From OLB7 sp966250335 (GTDB lineage Bacteria; Bacteroidota; Ignavibacteria; OLB7), in the NCBI GenBank assembly GCA_966250335.1, contig CBINGZ010000050.1, positions 1 to 39,089 on the forward strand: a stretch of 39,089 nucleotides of DNA, in the 5' to 3' direction. A program made the translations under genes and the position numbers. The notes below the pieces were generated by a model. The model did not search any database. It saw only the letters and a list, made by a program, of their open reading frames with translations, and was not told where the DNA came from. Shown here piece by piece: positions 16,052 through 24,792 of the stretch (its first letter is position 1; each line of letters starts with the position of its first letter).

Positions 16052-17299
16052 CTAGCGGTCGAGATCGCGGTTGGTCGAGCTCCAGTGGCTCGTCCGATCG
16101 TTCGAGCGGTCGCCCCAGCCGTAGCCGTGGCTCCTGTTCCCGTTGTCGCTGTCGCTCCAGTCGTTCATCGACCGCCAGGAGGGGGAGTTGCCGGAATCGC
16201 GCCGGCCTTCGCGGCCGCCGTAGTTCTCACGACCGCCCCACTGACCGCCGCCGGTCTGGCCGCCGCCGGTCTGGCCGCCGCCGAGCCCTTCCTGGCCGCC
16301 GCGTCCGCCACGATTTCCCTCGTAGCCGCCGTAGCCGTAGCTTCCCGATTCGGACCGACCGCCGTAGTTACCCTGTTCGTTCCAGCGATCGCCCTGAAGG
16401 TTCTGGCTGCGCTGATTCTCATTGCGACCGTAGCCGCCGCCGGAGCCGCGGTTGTCGCCGTAGTTCTCACGGCCGCCGCGTCCGGACTCGGAGCCCCATC
16501 CCTGCCCGCTTCCGCCGCGGGAGAGCGATCCCCCCTGGGAGTCGCGGTCGAAGGTGCCGGAGCGGTAATCATCCTCGCGACCCGATCTGTTGTCGTAGCT
16601 TCCCATATATTCGTTGCCGTTCCCGTAGCCGCCCGACTGGCGTCCCGAGCCGTACTCTCCGCCGCGATCGCTGTCGCTCGATCCCAACCGGTAGCCGCCG
16701 CGCTCGTTGTCGTTCCATCCGGACCGGGAGCTGCCGCTTCCCATCGACTCGCCGTATCCGCCGCCGTAGCTTCCCTGGCCGGAGCGACGCCCGGAACCGT
16801 ACTCGCCGTAGGTTCCCTGGCTTCCGTAGCCGGACTCACCGCCGCGCGAGCGATCGCCCCAGCTTCCTCCCTGCGACTCGTAGCTCCCACCGGAGTTTCC
16901 ACCGCCGGAATTGCCACCACCATAACTGCCGCCGAGATTTCCGCCGCCATAATTGCCGCCATAGCTGCCGCCGGAGTTGCTGCCGCCATAATTGCCGCCG
17001 CCGGAGTTACTGCCGAAGTTTCCGCCGCGATCGTGGTCGGTGCCGCCCCAGCGGTTGCTGTTGCCGCCGCCGTAGCGGCCGCTCTGCAGCTCCTGGTTAC
17101 GGCCGAAATCCTGTTCCTGCCCGCGATCCTGCCATCCGCCGCGGTTTCCGAATTCCTCTCCGCCGCGATAATTTCCGCGTCCTTCATTCCCGCGTCCTTC
17201 ATAACTGCCCCCCCACTCCCTGTCGCTGTTACCCATACGGTTGCCCCTGTCGTTCATTTCGCCCCATGCGCGCTCACGGTCATTCGAACGGTTGTTCAT
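16052..17299 (-). CDS. Glycine-rich RGG/GGNYGG low-complexity protein
   Basis: This 415-residue protein is low complexity from end to end: Gly, Ser, Asn, Arg, Tyr and Asp dominate. It starts MNNRSNDRERAWGEMNDRGN. It has GGNYGGSNSGGSYGGNYGGG repeats (about 100-140), many RGG/GRG and YGxG motifs, and a Trp/Asn/Asp-rich C-terminus (WRSMNDWSDSDNGNRSHGYG). No folded domain, signal peptide or membrane segment is visible. The composition resembles eukaryotic RGG/prion-like RNA-binding tails, but no RNA-binding domain is attached. The ATG at 17299 has GGAGG about 7 nt upstream. The open frame reaching 17584 lacks this composition and is not used. It is paired with the BON-domain gene, whose N-terminus has the same flavour. 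Confidence 0.75.
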   Translation of the reverse strand: MNNRSNDRERAWGEMNDRGNRMGNSDREWGGSYEGRGNEGRGNYRGGEEFGNRGGWQDRGQEQDFGRNQELQSGRYGGGNSNRWGGTDHDRGGNFGSNSGGGNYGGSNSGGSYGGNYGGGNLGGSYGGGNSGGGNSGGSYESQGGSWGDRSRGGESGYGSQGTYGEYGSGRRSGQGSYGGGYGESMGSGSSRSGWNDNERGGYRLGSSDSDRGGEYGSGRQSGGYGNGNEYMGSYDNRSGREDDYRSGTFDRDSQGGSLSRGGSGQGWGSESGRGGRENYGDNRGSGGGYGRNENQRSQNLQGDRWNEQGNYGGRSESGSYGYGGYEGNRGGRGGQEGLGGGQTGGGQTGGGQWGGRENYGGREGRRDSGNSPSWRSMNDWSDSDNGNRSHGYGWGDRSNDRTSHWSSTNRDLDR

Positions 17300-17714
17300 G
17301 TCCAGTCCTCCAGAAAAGATGTATGAGGGTTGAAAGAGGTAGATAGCATGCTGATCCCATCGCGATATAAGTCGCGCGGAAGCATTTGACGGACGGTGTG
17401 GGATCGAAACGTGGTTTCGGTTGTGGATACGGTGAAAGGTCGCCAGGCCCGTAGTTGATGTACGGGGATGCTCGGTGCAGATACACGCAATAATGTCGAA
17501 TCCGCAGCTCGTATCGCTCTGCGTTCCCCCGGCTCCGAACGTCGGGTATACGTTCGAAATCGGAACGCAGAACCAAGGCGCCACCGCTCCCCGCCATCGT
17601 CACATGCCGCTGTCGACGAATGCAACAGAGGCGTAGAAACGAAAGTTCCGGGGAGCCGAAAAATCGCTGCGAATTACGAATTCATAATCGAACGACGACT
17701 CGCGGCGCGAGAAA
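17300..17714 (-). other. Intergenic region upstream of the Gly-rich gene pair
   Basis: 415 bp without a supported gene. It should hold the promoter of the Gly-rich pair and the end of the acyl-CoA synthetase transcript. No T-tailed terminator was seen. CTCGCG-C-CGCGAG (about 17698-17710) is a near-perfect palindrome right after the synthetase stop. A GGAAC with GTT 18 bp later (minus strand, about 17655 to 17630) loosely resembles ECF-type promoters. Confidence 0.3.
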
Positions 17715-19571
17715 TCAGTCGGGATCGGCCCCTTCGTACATCCGGTCGATCCTTTCCCTGTAGCGCTCCTCGACCACTTTCCATTTCACCTTGAGGGTCG
17801 GGGTGAGCATGCCGTTTTCGACGGTGAACGGTTCGGCGAGAAGATCGAACCGGCGCACTTTCTCATACGCGGCAAGGTCGCGCTGCAGCCGCCTGATCTC
17901 CCCTTCGTACGCCACCACCACGGCATCATGATCGAGCATCGCCTCGCGAGACGAGAGATCGTCGAGTTTCCCGACGTCGATGCCGTGCGATCCGGCCAGC
18001 TCCTTCAGCGCGTCGAAATCGGGGACGATCAACGCGGTGATGAAGGGACGGTCGTTCCCGATCAGCACGATCTGCGATACAAGCGGGCTGTGCTGGAGAA
18101 GAGCCTCGATCGGCGCCGGAGCGATATTCTTTCCTCCCGACGACACGAAGAGATGTTTTTTCCTGTCGGTGATGATCAGATAGCCCTCCTTGTCGAATCG
18201 CCCCACGTCGCCGGTATGCAGCCACCCCTCGGGATTGATCGCCTCGGCGGTGGCCGCCGGATTCTTGTAGTAGCCGAGCATCACATGCCCCCCCCGCGTC
18301 AGGATCTCCCCATCCTCCGCGATCTTCACCTCTATGTTGTCGAGCGGCGGACCGACGGTTCCAAGCTTCGGCCGCTCGTACGGGTTGGCGGAGATGACCG
18401 GGGAGGACTCGGTCATCCCGTATCCCTCGATCACCGTCAGCCCCACGGCGAAGAAGAACTCGCCGACGTCGGTCGGAAGGGCCGCGCCGCCGGAGACGAA
18501 GAACTTCAGCCGTCCGCCGGTTCTGGCCCTGACCTTGGTGAAGACGAGCTTGTCCGCCACCGCCCGCCTCGCCTTGAGCATGATCCCCGCTCCCCCATTC
18601 ATCTCGGCGCGATAATATTCCACCCCGGTCCGCATCGCCCATTCGAACAGCTTCCGCTTCTTCTCCGGCCCCGCCTGCACGCTCTTCTCCACCCTCCCCT
18701 TGATCCTGTCGAACAGAACCGGCACCGATGTCATCAGGGTCGGACGCACCTCCAGCAGGTTCTCCGCCACCGTTTCGATCGACGTCGCGAAGGCGATGGT
18801 GGCGCCGCAGGCGAAGCAGGTGTAGTATCCGCCGGTCCGTTCGAAGGAGTGGCAGAGGGGAAGATAACTGAGTACGATATCGTTCTGCGTGATTTCCAGC
18901 CGACGCGACGCCCCTTCGATGTTGTGAACGAAGTTGGCGTGGGAGAGCATCACCCCTTTCGGATGCCCCGTGGTGCCGCTGGTGTAGATCAGGGTGCAGA
19001 GATCGTTCGGCTGCACCTGGTCGATCAGCTTCGTCAACTGGCCCGGCACGGTTGCGGCGAGCTTCCGTCCCTCGGCAAGAAGATCGGCGAACGATATCAT
19101 GGTCCGCCCGTGCGTCTCCAGTCCCTTCCCCAGAATCTCCTCCTGCATCACCACGATATGGGTGAGCGAGGGGATCTCCGCCACCACCTTCAGCAGTTTG
19201 TTGACCTGGAAGGAATTCGAGCAGAAGACCGCCTTGACTCCGGCGTCGTTGAAGATATATTCGACCTGACGGGCGGTGAGGATCGGAAAGATCGGAACGT
19301 CCACGATACCGCTGCACGCGCACGCGAAATCGGCCACGACCCACTCCAGCCGGTTCTCCGACATGATGCCGACCGTATCCCCTCTGGAGAGACCGAGCGA
19401 ACGGAGACCGAGCGCCATCCCCTCCACCTGGCCGTAAAGATCGGAATAGGTGGTATCGACGTAGGCGCCGTCGACCTTGCGCTGGAAGGCCGGCTTGCTG
19501 CTCCCCGCGAAATGTTCGGTGACCCCGCGGAACATGCGGGCGATCGTCGTGGACGTGGTTACCAGAGGCAT
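17715..19571 (-). CDS. Long-chain acyl-CoA synthetase (AMP-forming)
   Basis: This 618-residue ANL-superfamily enzyme activates fatty acids to acyl-CoA through an acyl-adenylate. Motifs are the P-loop-like LIYTSGTTGHPKGVMLSHA (about 194-212), the FACS-type YLPLCHSFERTGGYYTCFACG, VIEGYGMTESSPVISANP (A5 region), GWLHTGDVGRFDKEGYLIIT followed by DRKK (hinge), and a C-terminal Lys region (TPTLKVKWK). The length and order match the FadD15/FAA1-like long-chain group. The ATG at 19571 is chosen because the family homology begins at MPLVTTSTTIA; the frame is open to 19655. It lies 103 bp downstream of the giant T9SS protein on the same strand, but a functional link is not evident. Confidence 0.93.
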   Translation of the reverse strand: MPLVTTSTTIARMFRGVTEHFAGSSKPAFQRKVDGAYVDTTYSDLYGQVEGMALGLRSLGLSRGDTVGIMSENRLEWVVADFACACSGIVDVPIFPILTARQVEYIFNDAGVKAVFCSNSFQVNKLLKVVAEIPSLTHIVVMQEEILGKGLETHGRTMISFADLLAEGRKLAATVPGQLTKLIDQVQPNDLCTLIYTSGTTGHPKGVMLSHANFVHNIEGASRRLEITQNDIVLSYLPLCHSFERTGGYYTCFACGATIAFATSIETVAENLLEVRPTLMTSVPVLFDRIKGRVEKSVQAGPEKKRKLFEWAMRTGVEYYRAEMNGGAGIMLKARRAVADKLVFTKVRARTGGRLKFFVSGGAALPTDVGEFFFAVGLTVIEGYGMTESSPVISANPYERPKLGTVGPPLDNIEVKIAEDGEILTRGGHVMLGYYKNPAATAEAINPEGWLHTGDVGRFDKEGYLIITDRKKHLFVSSGGKNIAPAPIEALLQHSPLVSQIVLIGNDRPFITALIVPDFDALKELAGSHGIDVGKLDDLSSREAMLDHDAVVVAYEGEIRRLQRDLAAYEKVRRFDLLAEPFTVENGMLTPTLKVKWKVVEERYRERIDRMYEGADPD

Positions 19572-19674
19572 GAGAATTCCATTGCTGTCACGATGTGGAA
19601 GAAACATCCCGTCGCGACGCGGCCGGCCGCCGTCACGGAGGGAACAGTTAATCATAAAACGATATACAGACCGG

Positions 19675-22600
19675 TCACCTGATGATGACCAGCCATCGAC
19701 TCTCGCTGTAGAGTCCCGCGCTCAAGGTATAGAGATATCGTCCCGCGGGAAGATCGGCCACATTGATCCGCACCGTGTACCTTCCCCCCGTCAGATCCTG
19801 ATCGAGCGGACGGGAGACCTCGCGCCCGAGCTGGTCGAAGATCGTCAGCGTCGCCCTGGCGTTTTCGAGCTGCTGGTAGGAGATCTCGACGACCTCGCTC
19901 GCCGGGTTCGGAACAGCGTTCTCCAGACGGTTGGGGAAGCTTCCCTTCGTCATGCCGCCGATGACGCATCGCGTTGAGATACGGATCGACGCGGAGTCGT
20001 CGCAGATGATCCCCGGTTCCTCGCCGGAAGTGAAACGTACCTCCCGGAGTCTCACGTTCCCCACCTCCTCGGTTCCCGAGGCGAGCGCCACGAACCTGAC
20101 ACGGAGCTGCGCCGGACGGAGCCTCCCGGCATCCTTCTCCAGAAGCCTGAGAACGCCCGGCTCGTCGGGGTCGGCCGGCAGCATCTCGACGACGGCGGGC
20201 TCGACGCCGATCGGCTGGAGCGCATGACGGTCGTACGTCAGCATGTACTCGATATCGCCGGTCGTCGGATCGATGCCGTCGGGCGAGGCGGTGACGGTCA
20301 GCTCCACGGTGTCCCCGGCCAGGAGGCTATGGTCGGCGGCGAGACAGAAGATCGGGACCTCACGGACCGAATCGCGGCCGAAGCCCTGCAGCGGGATCGG
20401 CAGACGTATCGTACAGGGATCGATCACCCCGGCCAGCGCGGTGATCGAATATTCCTTCGGCTGAAGCGGTGCGAACTCGACGACGACCTCGAACGACTCT
20501 CCCGAATCGAGAACGACCGGGAAGGGAGGATTCGACGAGACGATCGTGAACGCATCCCCCAGATCGAGGAGACTGTCGACGGTGATCGCGGCCGGGGTCT
20601 CGCTGGTCACGGTGATCGTCAGCCTCGTGCTGCCGCCGACCGGCACGGTTCCGAAGACGCCGGGGGTCGAGGTGAGCACGGGATCGGCGACCCGCCCGAC
20701 GATCGGCAGCCGGACCGTATCGCCGCACGGCTCCAGAACGATCTCAAGAACGGCGCCGAACGTTCCCGGACCGACCGGATCGAACGTCACCGGAATCTCC
20801 AGCGATCCGCCGCTGGAGATCGTGCTCCCGACCGGATCGACGGAGAGGGAGAACGGCCCGCCGGGACTCTGCACGATACGCGCCTCGGCCACGCCGGTCG
20901 GGACCGGACTGTCGCCGCTGTTGGCAAGGAGCGCGACCGCCTCCGATGCTCCGACGACGCAGCTCAATCTGGTCGGGAAGAGAAGTTCATGTTCGCTGAA
21001 GAGAATGACCGCCCCACGTTTCGTTCCCCGCAGATCGACGACGACGCTCTCTCCACACGGCTCGGTACGATAGACCAGACGTTCCGTCGCCTCCCCCGCC
21101 TTCACCGGGGCGAAGCGGATCGCCACCAGGACGCTGTCGCCGGCGGGAATATCTCTCGGAAGCGCGGGAGCAAGATGATCGACACCCGCCGTCCGCTCGA
21201 ATAAAGCGAGCGTCATGACCTCCCCCCCCTTGTTGTGGAGAACGAACGTCGTGTCGAACGAGGTCATGCACTGCCCAAGCTCCGGAAGCTGAAGAAGGAG
21301 CGCCGAGGGCTCCACGACCAGATCGAAACGTCCCCCTCGCAGAACGATACGAAGCACGTCATCGCAGCCGGCGATGGTATAGGGGATCACGATCTCGCCG
21401 GTATCGAAGCCCGGAGTCGGGCGCGTATATCGCAATCGGATCTCCAGCGAGGCCCCCCCTTCCATCACGGCCGGGAGAAGCGAGGGATCGACCTGGGCGA
21501 ACGGACCCGAAAGAACGGGCGACGCGACGGAGGCCGGGTCGGAGGTCGGATTGAACAGGGTCAGCGCGATTTCCGACGAGGCGTCGACCTCCCGGCACGC
21601 CGCGATCTTCGGAAAGTCGAGCTCGGCCGCTCCGGCGGTCAGGCCGCCGCGCTCCAGCCGTTCTCCGCGCAGCGTGGTCAGCGCCAAGACGTTGCAGGGG
21701 AGCCCTTCCCATGTCAGGAACGCCTGATGGAGACCGGCAGGGGCGGGAGGGGTGAAGCGGAGCGTCACCTTCCTGCTCTCGCCGGGCCCCAGCAGAATCG
21801 GCAGCCCGCCGATCACGGAGAAACCCGAGCCTTCAAGATTCGAAGGGAGAAGGGTCAGCGCCACCGTGCCGGTGTTGATCAGCGTGACGGTCGTATCGGA
21901 GGAGGATCCGCAGAAGGCGACCGGTGGAAAGGTTATCTCGCTTTCGGCGATCGCCACGCCGGCCGAGTCGACGGTCACCGTCAGCGGAATCGTGAACGGC
22001 TCGGAACATTCGCGGATCGATACGATCAACGTATCGCGATAGACTCTGCCCGCCGTCGTCCCCGCGGGAAAGACGACAAGACCGACGGCGACCGAATCGC
22101 GCTCCCTGATGGTGACCGGAAACTGCGGCGTCCGGGAGATCCTGAACGGACCTGCGCTCCCTCCCGCCAGCACGATATCCTCGGTCGTCACCGACCCGAC
22201 GCCGGAGTTCCTGATGAAGACGTTCGTCGTGAAGCCCGCGTCATGACACGGCCTGACGACACGCATGGAGAAGGTCCCACCTGTGGTCGAGAGTGTCGGG
22301 GCCGCCCTTGCCGCATAGTAGGCGACCCTCAGGGGGTTCCCGGAAACCTGATCGTCCGTCTGGATGAGAAGGGTATCGCTGTACGACCTGTCGGAGGTTG
22401 GAAGGAACTCCACGATATACTGGATCGAATCCCCCGGAGGGACGGTTCGCGGCGGGTCGATCACCGGCCCCGTGCTCACCGGAGCGATCACCCTGAAGAC
22501 CGGAGGCGTTCCCACGCGGAAGATCTGCGACGTCAGCACCAGAGGGCTTTCCCCCCTGTTGTAGACCCAGAACGTATCGCGTCGGCTCTTTTCGCAGCGG

Positions 22601-24792
22601 AGCGTGTCGAGATTGCGGGAGGGGGGGGCGACGGCGACAGGTCCGCTGCCGAACCTGAACCGCATCAGGAACGCGTCGGTCGGCGCGTCGACTCCCGTTT
22701 CGTTGAGCACACGGTCGAAGGCGAAGGGAGTGGTCGGAAGATTGCGTGACCCCGTGGTCCCCGTCACGTAGAGATCGCCGGAGGCGTTGACCGCGCTGAT
22801 CCGGGCCATGATGTCGTCTCTGTTGCCGCCGATCACGCTCGCGTGCCGCAGGCTTCCATCCTGGCCGAGCTGCACGAACGCGAGATCGAGCCCCCCCCTC
22901 GGCCCCGAGGGGAGGGCATCGGCGGTTCTGGGGAAGGGGGGTGACGCCGTCGCCTCGGTATAGCCGCCGATGCAGGCGTTCCCTCCCCTGTCGACCTTGA
23001 CCGTCATGGCGGCTCCCCGCCCGGTGGGGCCGATGTATCGGCTGTAGACCATGGTCGCGAGCAGGGGTCTGTCGAACTTGGTCGCGAACCACGACCCGGC
23101 CGGCTCGTTCATCGAGGAGGGGGACTGCGGGTAGTCCGGGGATGCCGTCTCGCCGACGATATGGACGCGGCCCGCGTCGTCGAGAGCTATCCCGTTCGGC
23201 TCGTCACGGTCGATGCCGCCGAAGAGGGTGCCGTAGAGAAGGCTCGTCGCGTCGTGCCGGAGTCGGAGGAGGAAGCCGTCTTTATCCCCTTTCAGGTTCC
23301 GGGAATAGGCGTCCGGCGTGGTCATGAAGTCGCCGGAGGAGGTCGATCCGGTGATGAACATCTCCCCTCCCGGCTCCATCGCCAGCGCGATCGCCCGATC
23401 GTCGGCGGTCCCGCCGAGATATGTTCCGTAGGCCAGCTCCCTTCCCGCGTCGAGCTTGAGCGCGAACGCGTCGGCCCCCCCGATCCGGTTCACGGCGACG
23501 GTTCCGGGGGTGATCGGGAAATCGATGGAGAGGGTCCAGCCGACCAGGTAGACGGCGCCGTTGAGGTCGAGTCCGATATCCTCCACATGATCTTCTCCTC
23601 TCCCTCCGATATATGTGGAGTTGAGAAGAGCGGTCCCGGTGGCGTTGAGCGTCAGCAGGAACCCGTCGGTGCCGCCGGGAGCGCTCGTCGTGTAGGCGCC
23701 GGAGGTGACGGGGAAATCGGTCGAGCTCGTCGTCCCCACGACGAACGCTTCGTTGCGCGCGTTGACGACGATCGAGGCGGGCTCGTCGCTCCCCCTGCCG
23801 CCGACGTAGGTCGAGTAGCGGAGCGTTCTGCCGGTAGGATCGAATCGGGAGACGAAGAGATCGGAGGTCTGGGTGAGCTGATCCTTCAGCGAACGCTGGT
23901 ATGCTCCGACGGTGGTCGGGAAGTCGGCGACCGAACGGGTGAAGCCGGTGACGTAGATGTCGCCGTCCTCGCCGATCGTCGTCCCTCTTCCCCCTTCGGC
24001 CCCCACCCCGCCCAGATAGCTGCTGAAGGCGAGCGTGGGATCGATCACCAGTTCGAGCGTCGGATCGTAGTCCCCTACCAGGAACCCAAGTCCCCGATCG
24101 TCGAGAATATATCGCGATGAGACGGTCACCCTGCGCCCGTTCCTTACCTGATAGCAGTACGGCGGCTCCTCCCTGAGCACCCCGACCGACGTCCGCACGC
24201 TGAGCGCCCCCTCCGGTTCGATCGACAGGCCGGTCGCGCCGTCGTACGACAATCGTATCGCATCGGGATCGGCTCCGGGAGCTACCAGCAGATCGTACTT
24301 CAGTCCCTCCCCCTGGCGACGGAAACGCGCCGTGACGCCGGGAGCGACCTCCTCCATACGGACCGCATCGAAGATTCCGGCCGTGAAGCCGCGTGGGCCC
24401 CCCGGACCGAGGAAGCTCACGTTCCCCGGCAGCCGTCCCTCGCCGGCCGTCCGACGGACGGCGCCCGACCCGAACGACACACGGATCAGATGTCCCCCTT
24501 CCGGCCCCGCCAGATCATACAGAATCCCCCCCGTCCCGAACCAGACCCGGAGCGGCCCCCGCTCGTACATGAAACGCGCCTCCGGGCGCCACTGGCCGGC
24601 GTTCTCGATGAAACCGGGAGCGGAGAGGGGAGCATCCGGCGTCTGCGCAACCGAGGTCGCGGGAAGAATCGCGATCACGATGAAGAGAATCGACGCGAGA
24701 AACACCCACCAGACACGATAGAACGCCCTCCCCGCCGCCGATGAACCGGCGGCGACGCGGTCGAACGCTTCATATCGTAATCGATGACTCAC
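19675..24792 (-). CDS. Giant T9SS-exported SBBP-repeat / choice-of-anchor D surface protein
   Basis: This 1705-residue protein has, in order: a signal peptide after a basic N-terminus (VWWVFLASILFIVIAILPAT, about 28-49); a DUF7948-type domain (FIENAGQWRPEARFMYERG, about 61-260); and SBBP beta-propeller repeats (about 265-720), each with YLGG/YVGG, D-x-YVTG and FPTT motifs. Then come many Ig-like choice-of-anchor-D/ASH domains with conserved Cys (about 740-1480), a cohesin-like segment (about 1490-1610), and a type A T9SS sorting domain (AVPNPASEVVEISYQQ, LTIFDQLGREV, LPAGRYLYTLSAG). It should cross the outer membrane by T9SS and stay on or leave the surface. The GTG start at 24792 overlaps the stop of the OmpA gene as GTGA, with GGAAGAAGG upstream, so translation is coupled. 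Confidence 0.92.
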   Translation of the reverse strand: MSHRLRYEAFDRVAAGSSAAGRAFYRVWWVFLASILFIVIAILPATSVAQTPDAPLSAPGFIENAGQWRPEARFMYERGPLRVWFGTGGILYDLAGPEGGHLIRVSFGSGAVRRTAGEGRLPGNVSFLGPGGPRGFTAGIFDAVRMEEVAPGVTARFRRQGEGLKYDLLVAPGADPDAIRLSYDGATGLSIEPEGALSVRTSVGVLREEPPYCYQVRNGRRVTVSSRYILDDRGLGFLVGDYDPTLELVIDPTLAFSSYLGGVGAEGGRGTTIGEDGDIYVTGFTRSVADFPTTVGAYQRSLKDQLTQTSDLFVSRFDPTGRTLRYSTYVGGRGSDEPASIVVNARNEAFVVGTTSSTDFPVTSGAYTTSAPGGTDGFLLTLNATGTALLNSTYIGGRGEDHVEDIGLDLNGAVYLVGWTLSIDFPITPGTVAVNRIGGADAFALKLDAGRELAYGTYLGGTADDRAIALAMEPGGEMFITGSTSSGDFMTTPDAYSRNLKGDKDGFLLRLRHDATSLLYGTLFGGIDRDEPNGIALDDAGRVHIVGETASPDYPQSPSSMNEPAGSWFATKFDRPLLATMVYSRYIGPTGRGAAMTVKVDRGGNACIGGYTEATASPPFPRTADALPSGPRGGLDLAFVQLGQDGSLRHASVIGGNRDDIMARISAVNASGDLYVTGTTGSRNLPTTPFAFDRVLNETGVDAPTDAFLMRFRFGSGPVAVAPPSRNLDTLRCEKSRRDTFWVYNRGESPLVLTSQIFRVGTPPVFRVIAPVSTGPVIDPPRTVPPGDSIQYIVEFLPTSDRSYSDTLLIQTDDQVSGNPLRVAYYAARAAPTLSTTGGTFSMRVVRPCHDAGFTTNVFIRNSGVGSVTTEDIVLAGGSAGPFRISRTPQFPVTIRERDSVAVGLVVFPAGTTAGRVYRDTLIVSIRECSEPFTIPLTVTVDSAGVAIAESEITFPPVAFCGSSSDTTVTLINTGTVALTLLPSNLEGSGFSVIGGLPILLGPGESRKVTLRFTPPAPAGLHQAFLTWEGLPCNVLALTTLRGERLERGGLTAGAAELDFPKIAACREVDASSEIALTLFNPTSDPASVASPVLSGPFAQVDPSLLPAVMEGGASLEIRLRYTRPTPGFDTGEIVIPYTIAGCDDVLRIVLRGGRFDLVVEPSALLLQLPELGQCMTSFDTTFVLHNKGGEVMTLALFERTAGVDHLAPALPRDIPAGDSVLVAIRFAPVKAGEATERLVYRTEPCGESVVVDLRGTKRGAVILFSEHELLFPTRLSCVVGASEAVALLANSGDSPVPTGVAEARIVQSPGGPFSLSVDPVGSTISSGGSLEIPVTFDPVGPGTFGAVLEIVLEPCGDTVRLPIVGRVADPVLTSTPGVFGTVPVGGSTRLTITVTSETPAAITVDSLLDLGDAFTIVSSNPPFPVVLDSGESFEVVVEFAPLQPKEYSITALAGVIDPCTIRLPIPLQGFGRDSVREVPIFCLAADHSLLAGDTVELTVTASPDGIDPTTGDIEYMLTYDRHALQPIGVEPAVVEMLPADPDEPGVLRLLEKDAGRLRPAQLRVRFVALASGTEEVGNVRLREVRFTSGEEPGIICDDSASIRISTRCVIGGMTKGSFPNRLENAVPNPASEVVEISYQQLENARATLTIFDQLGREVSRPLDQDLTGGRYTVRINVADLPAGRYLYTLSAGLYSESRWLVIIR

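Noticed and set aside
14562..17346. Long plus-strand ORFs (497, 450 and 430 codons) opposite the Gly-rich genes
   Set aside because: Their Ala/Thr- or Arg/Ser-only composition is the complement of Gly/Gln/Tyr codon repeats. They have no domains or ribosome-binding sites, while the minus-strand frames have good sites and a BON domain.
16052..17584. 510-codon version of the RGG-type gene
   Set aside because: The N-terminal 95 codons lack the protein's composition. The ATG at 17299 has a GGAGG at good spacing.
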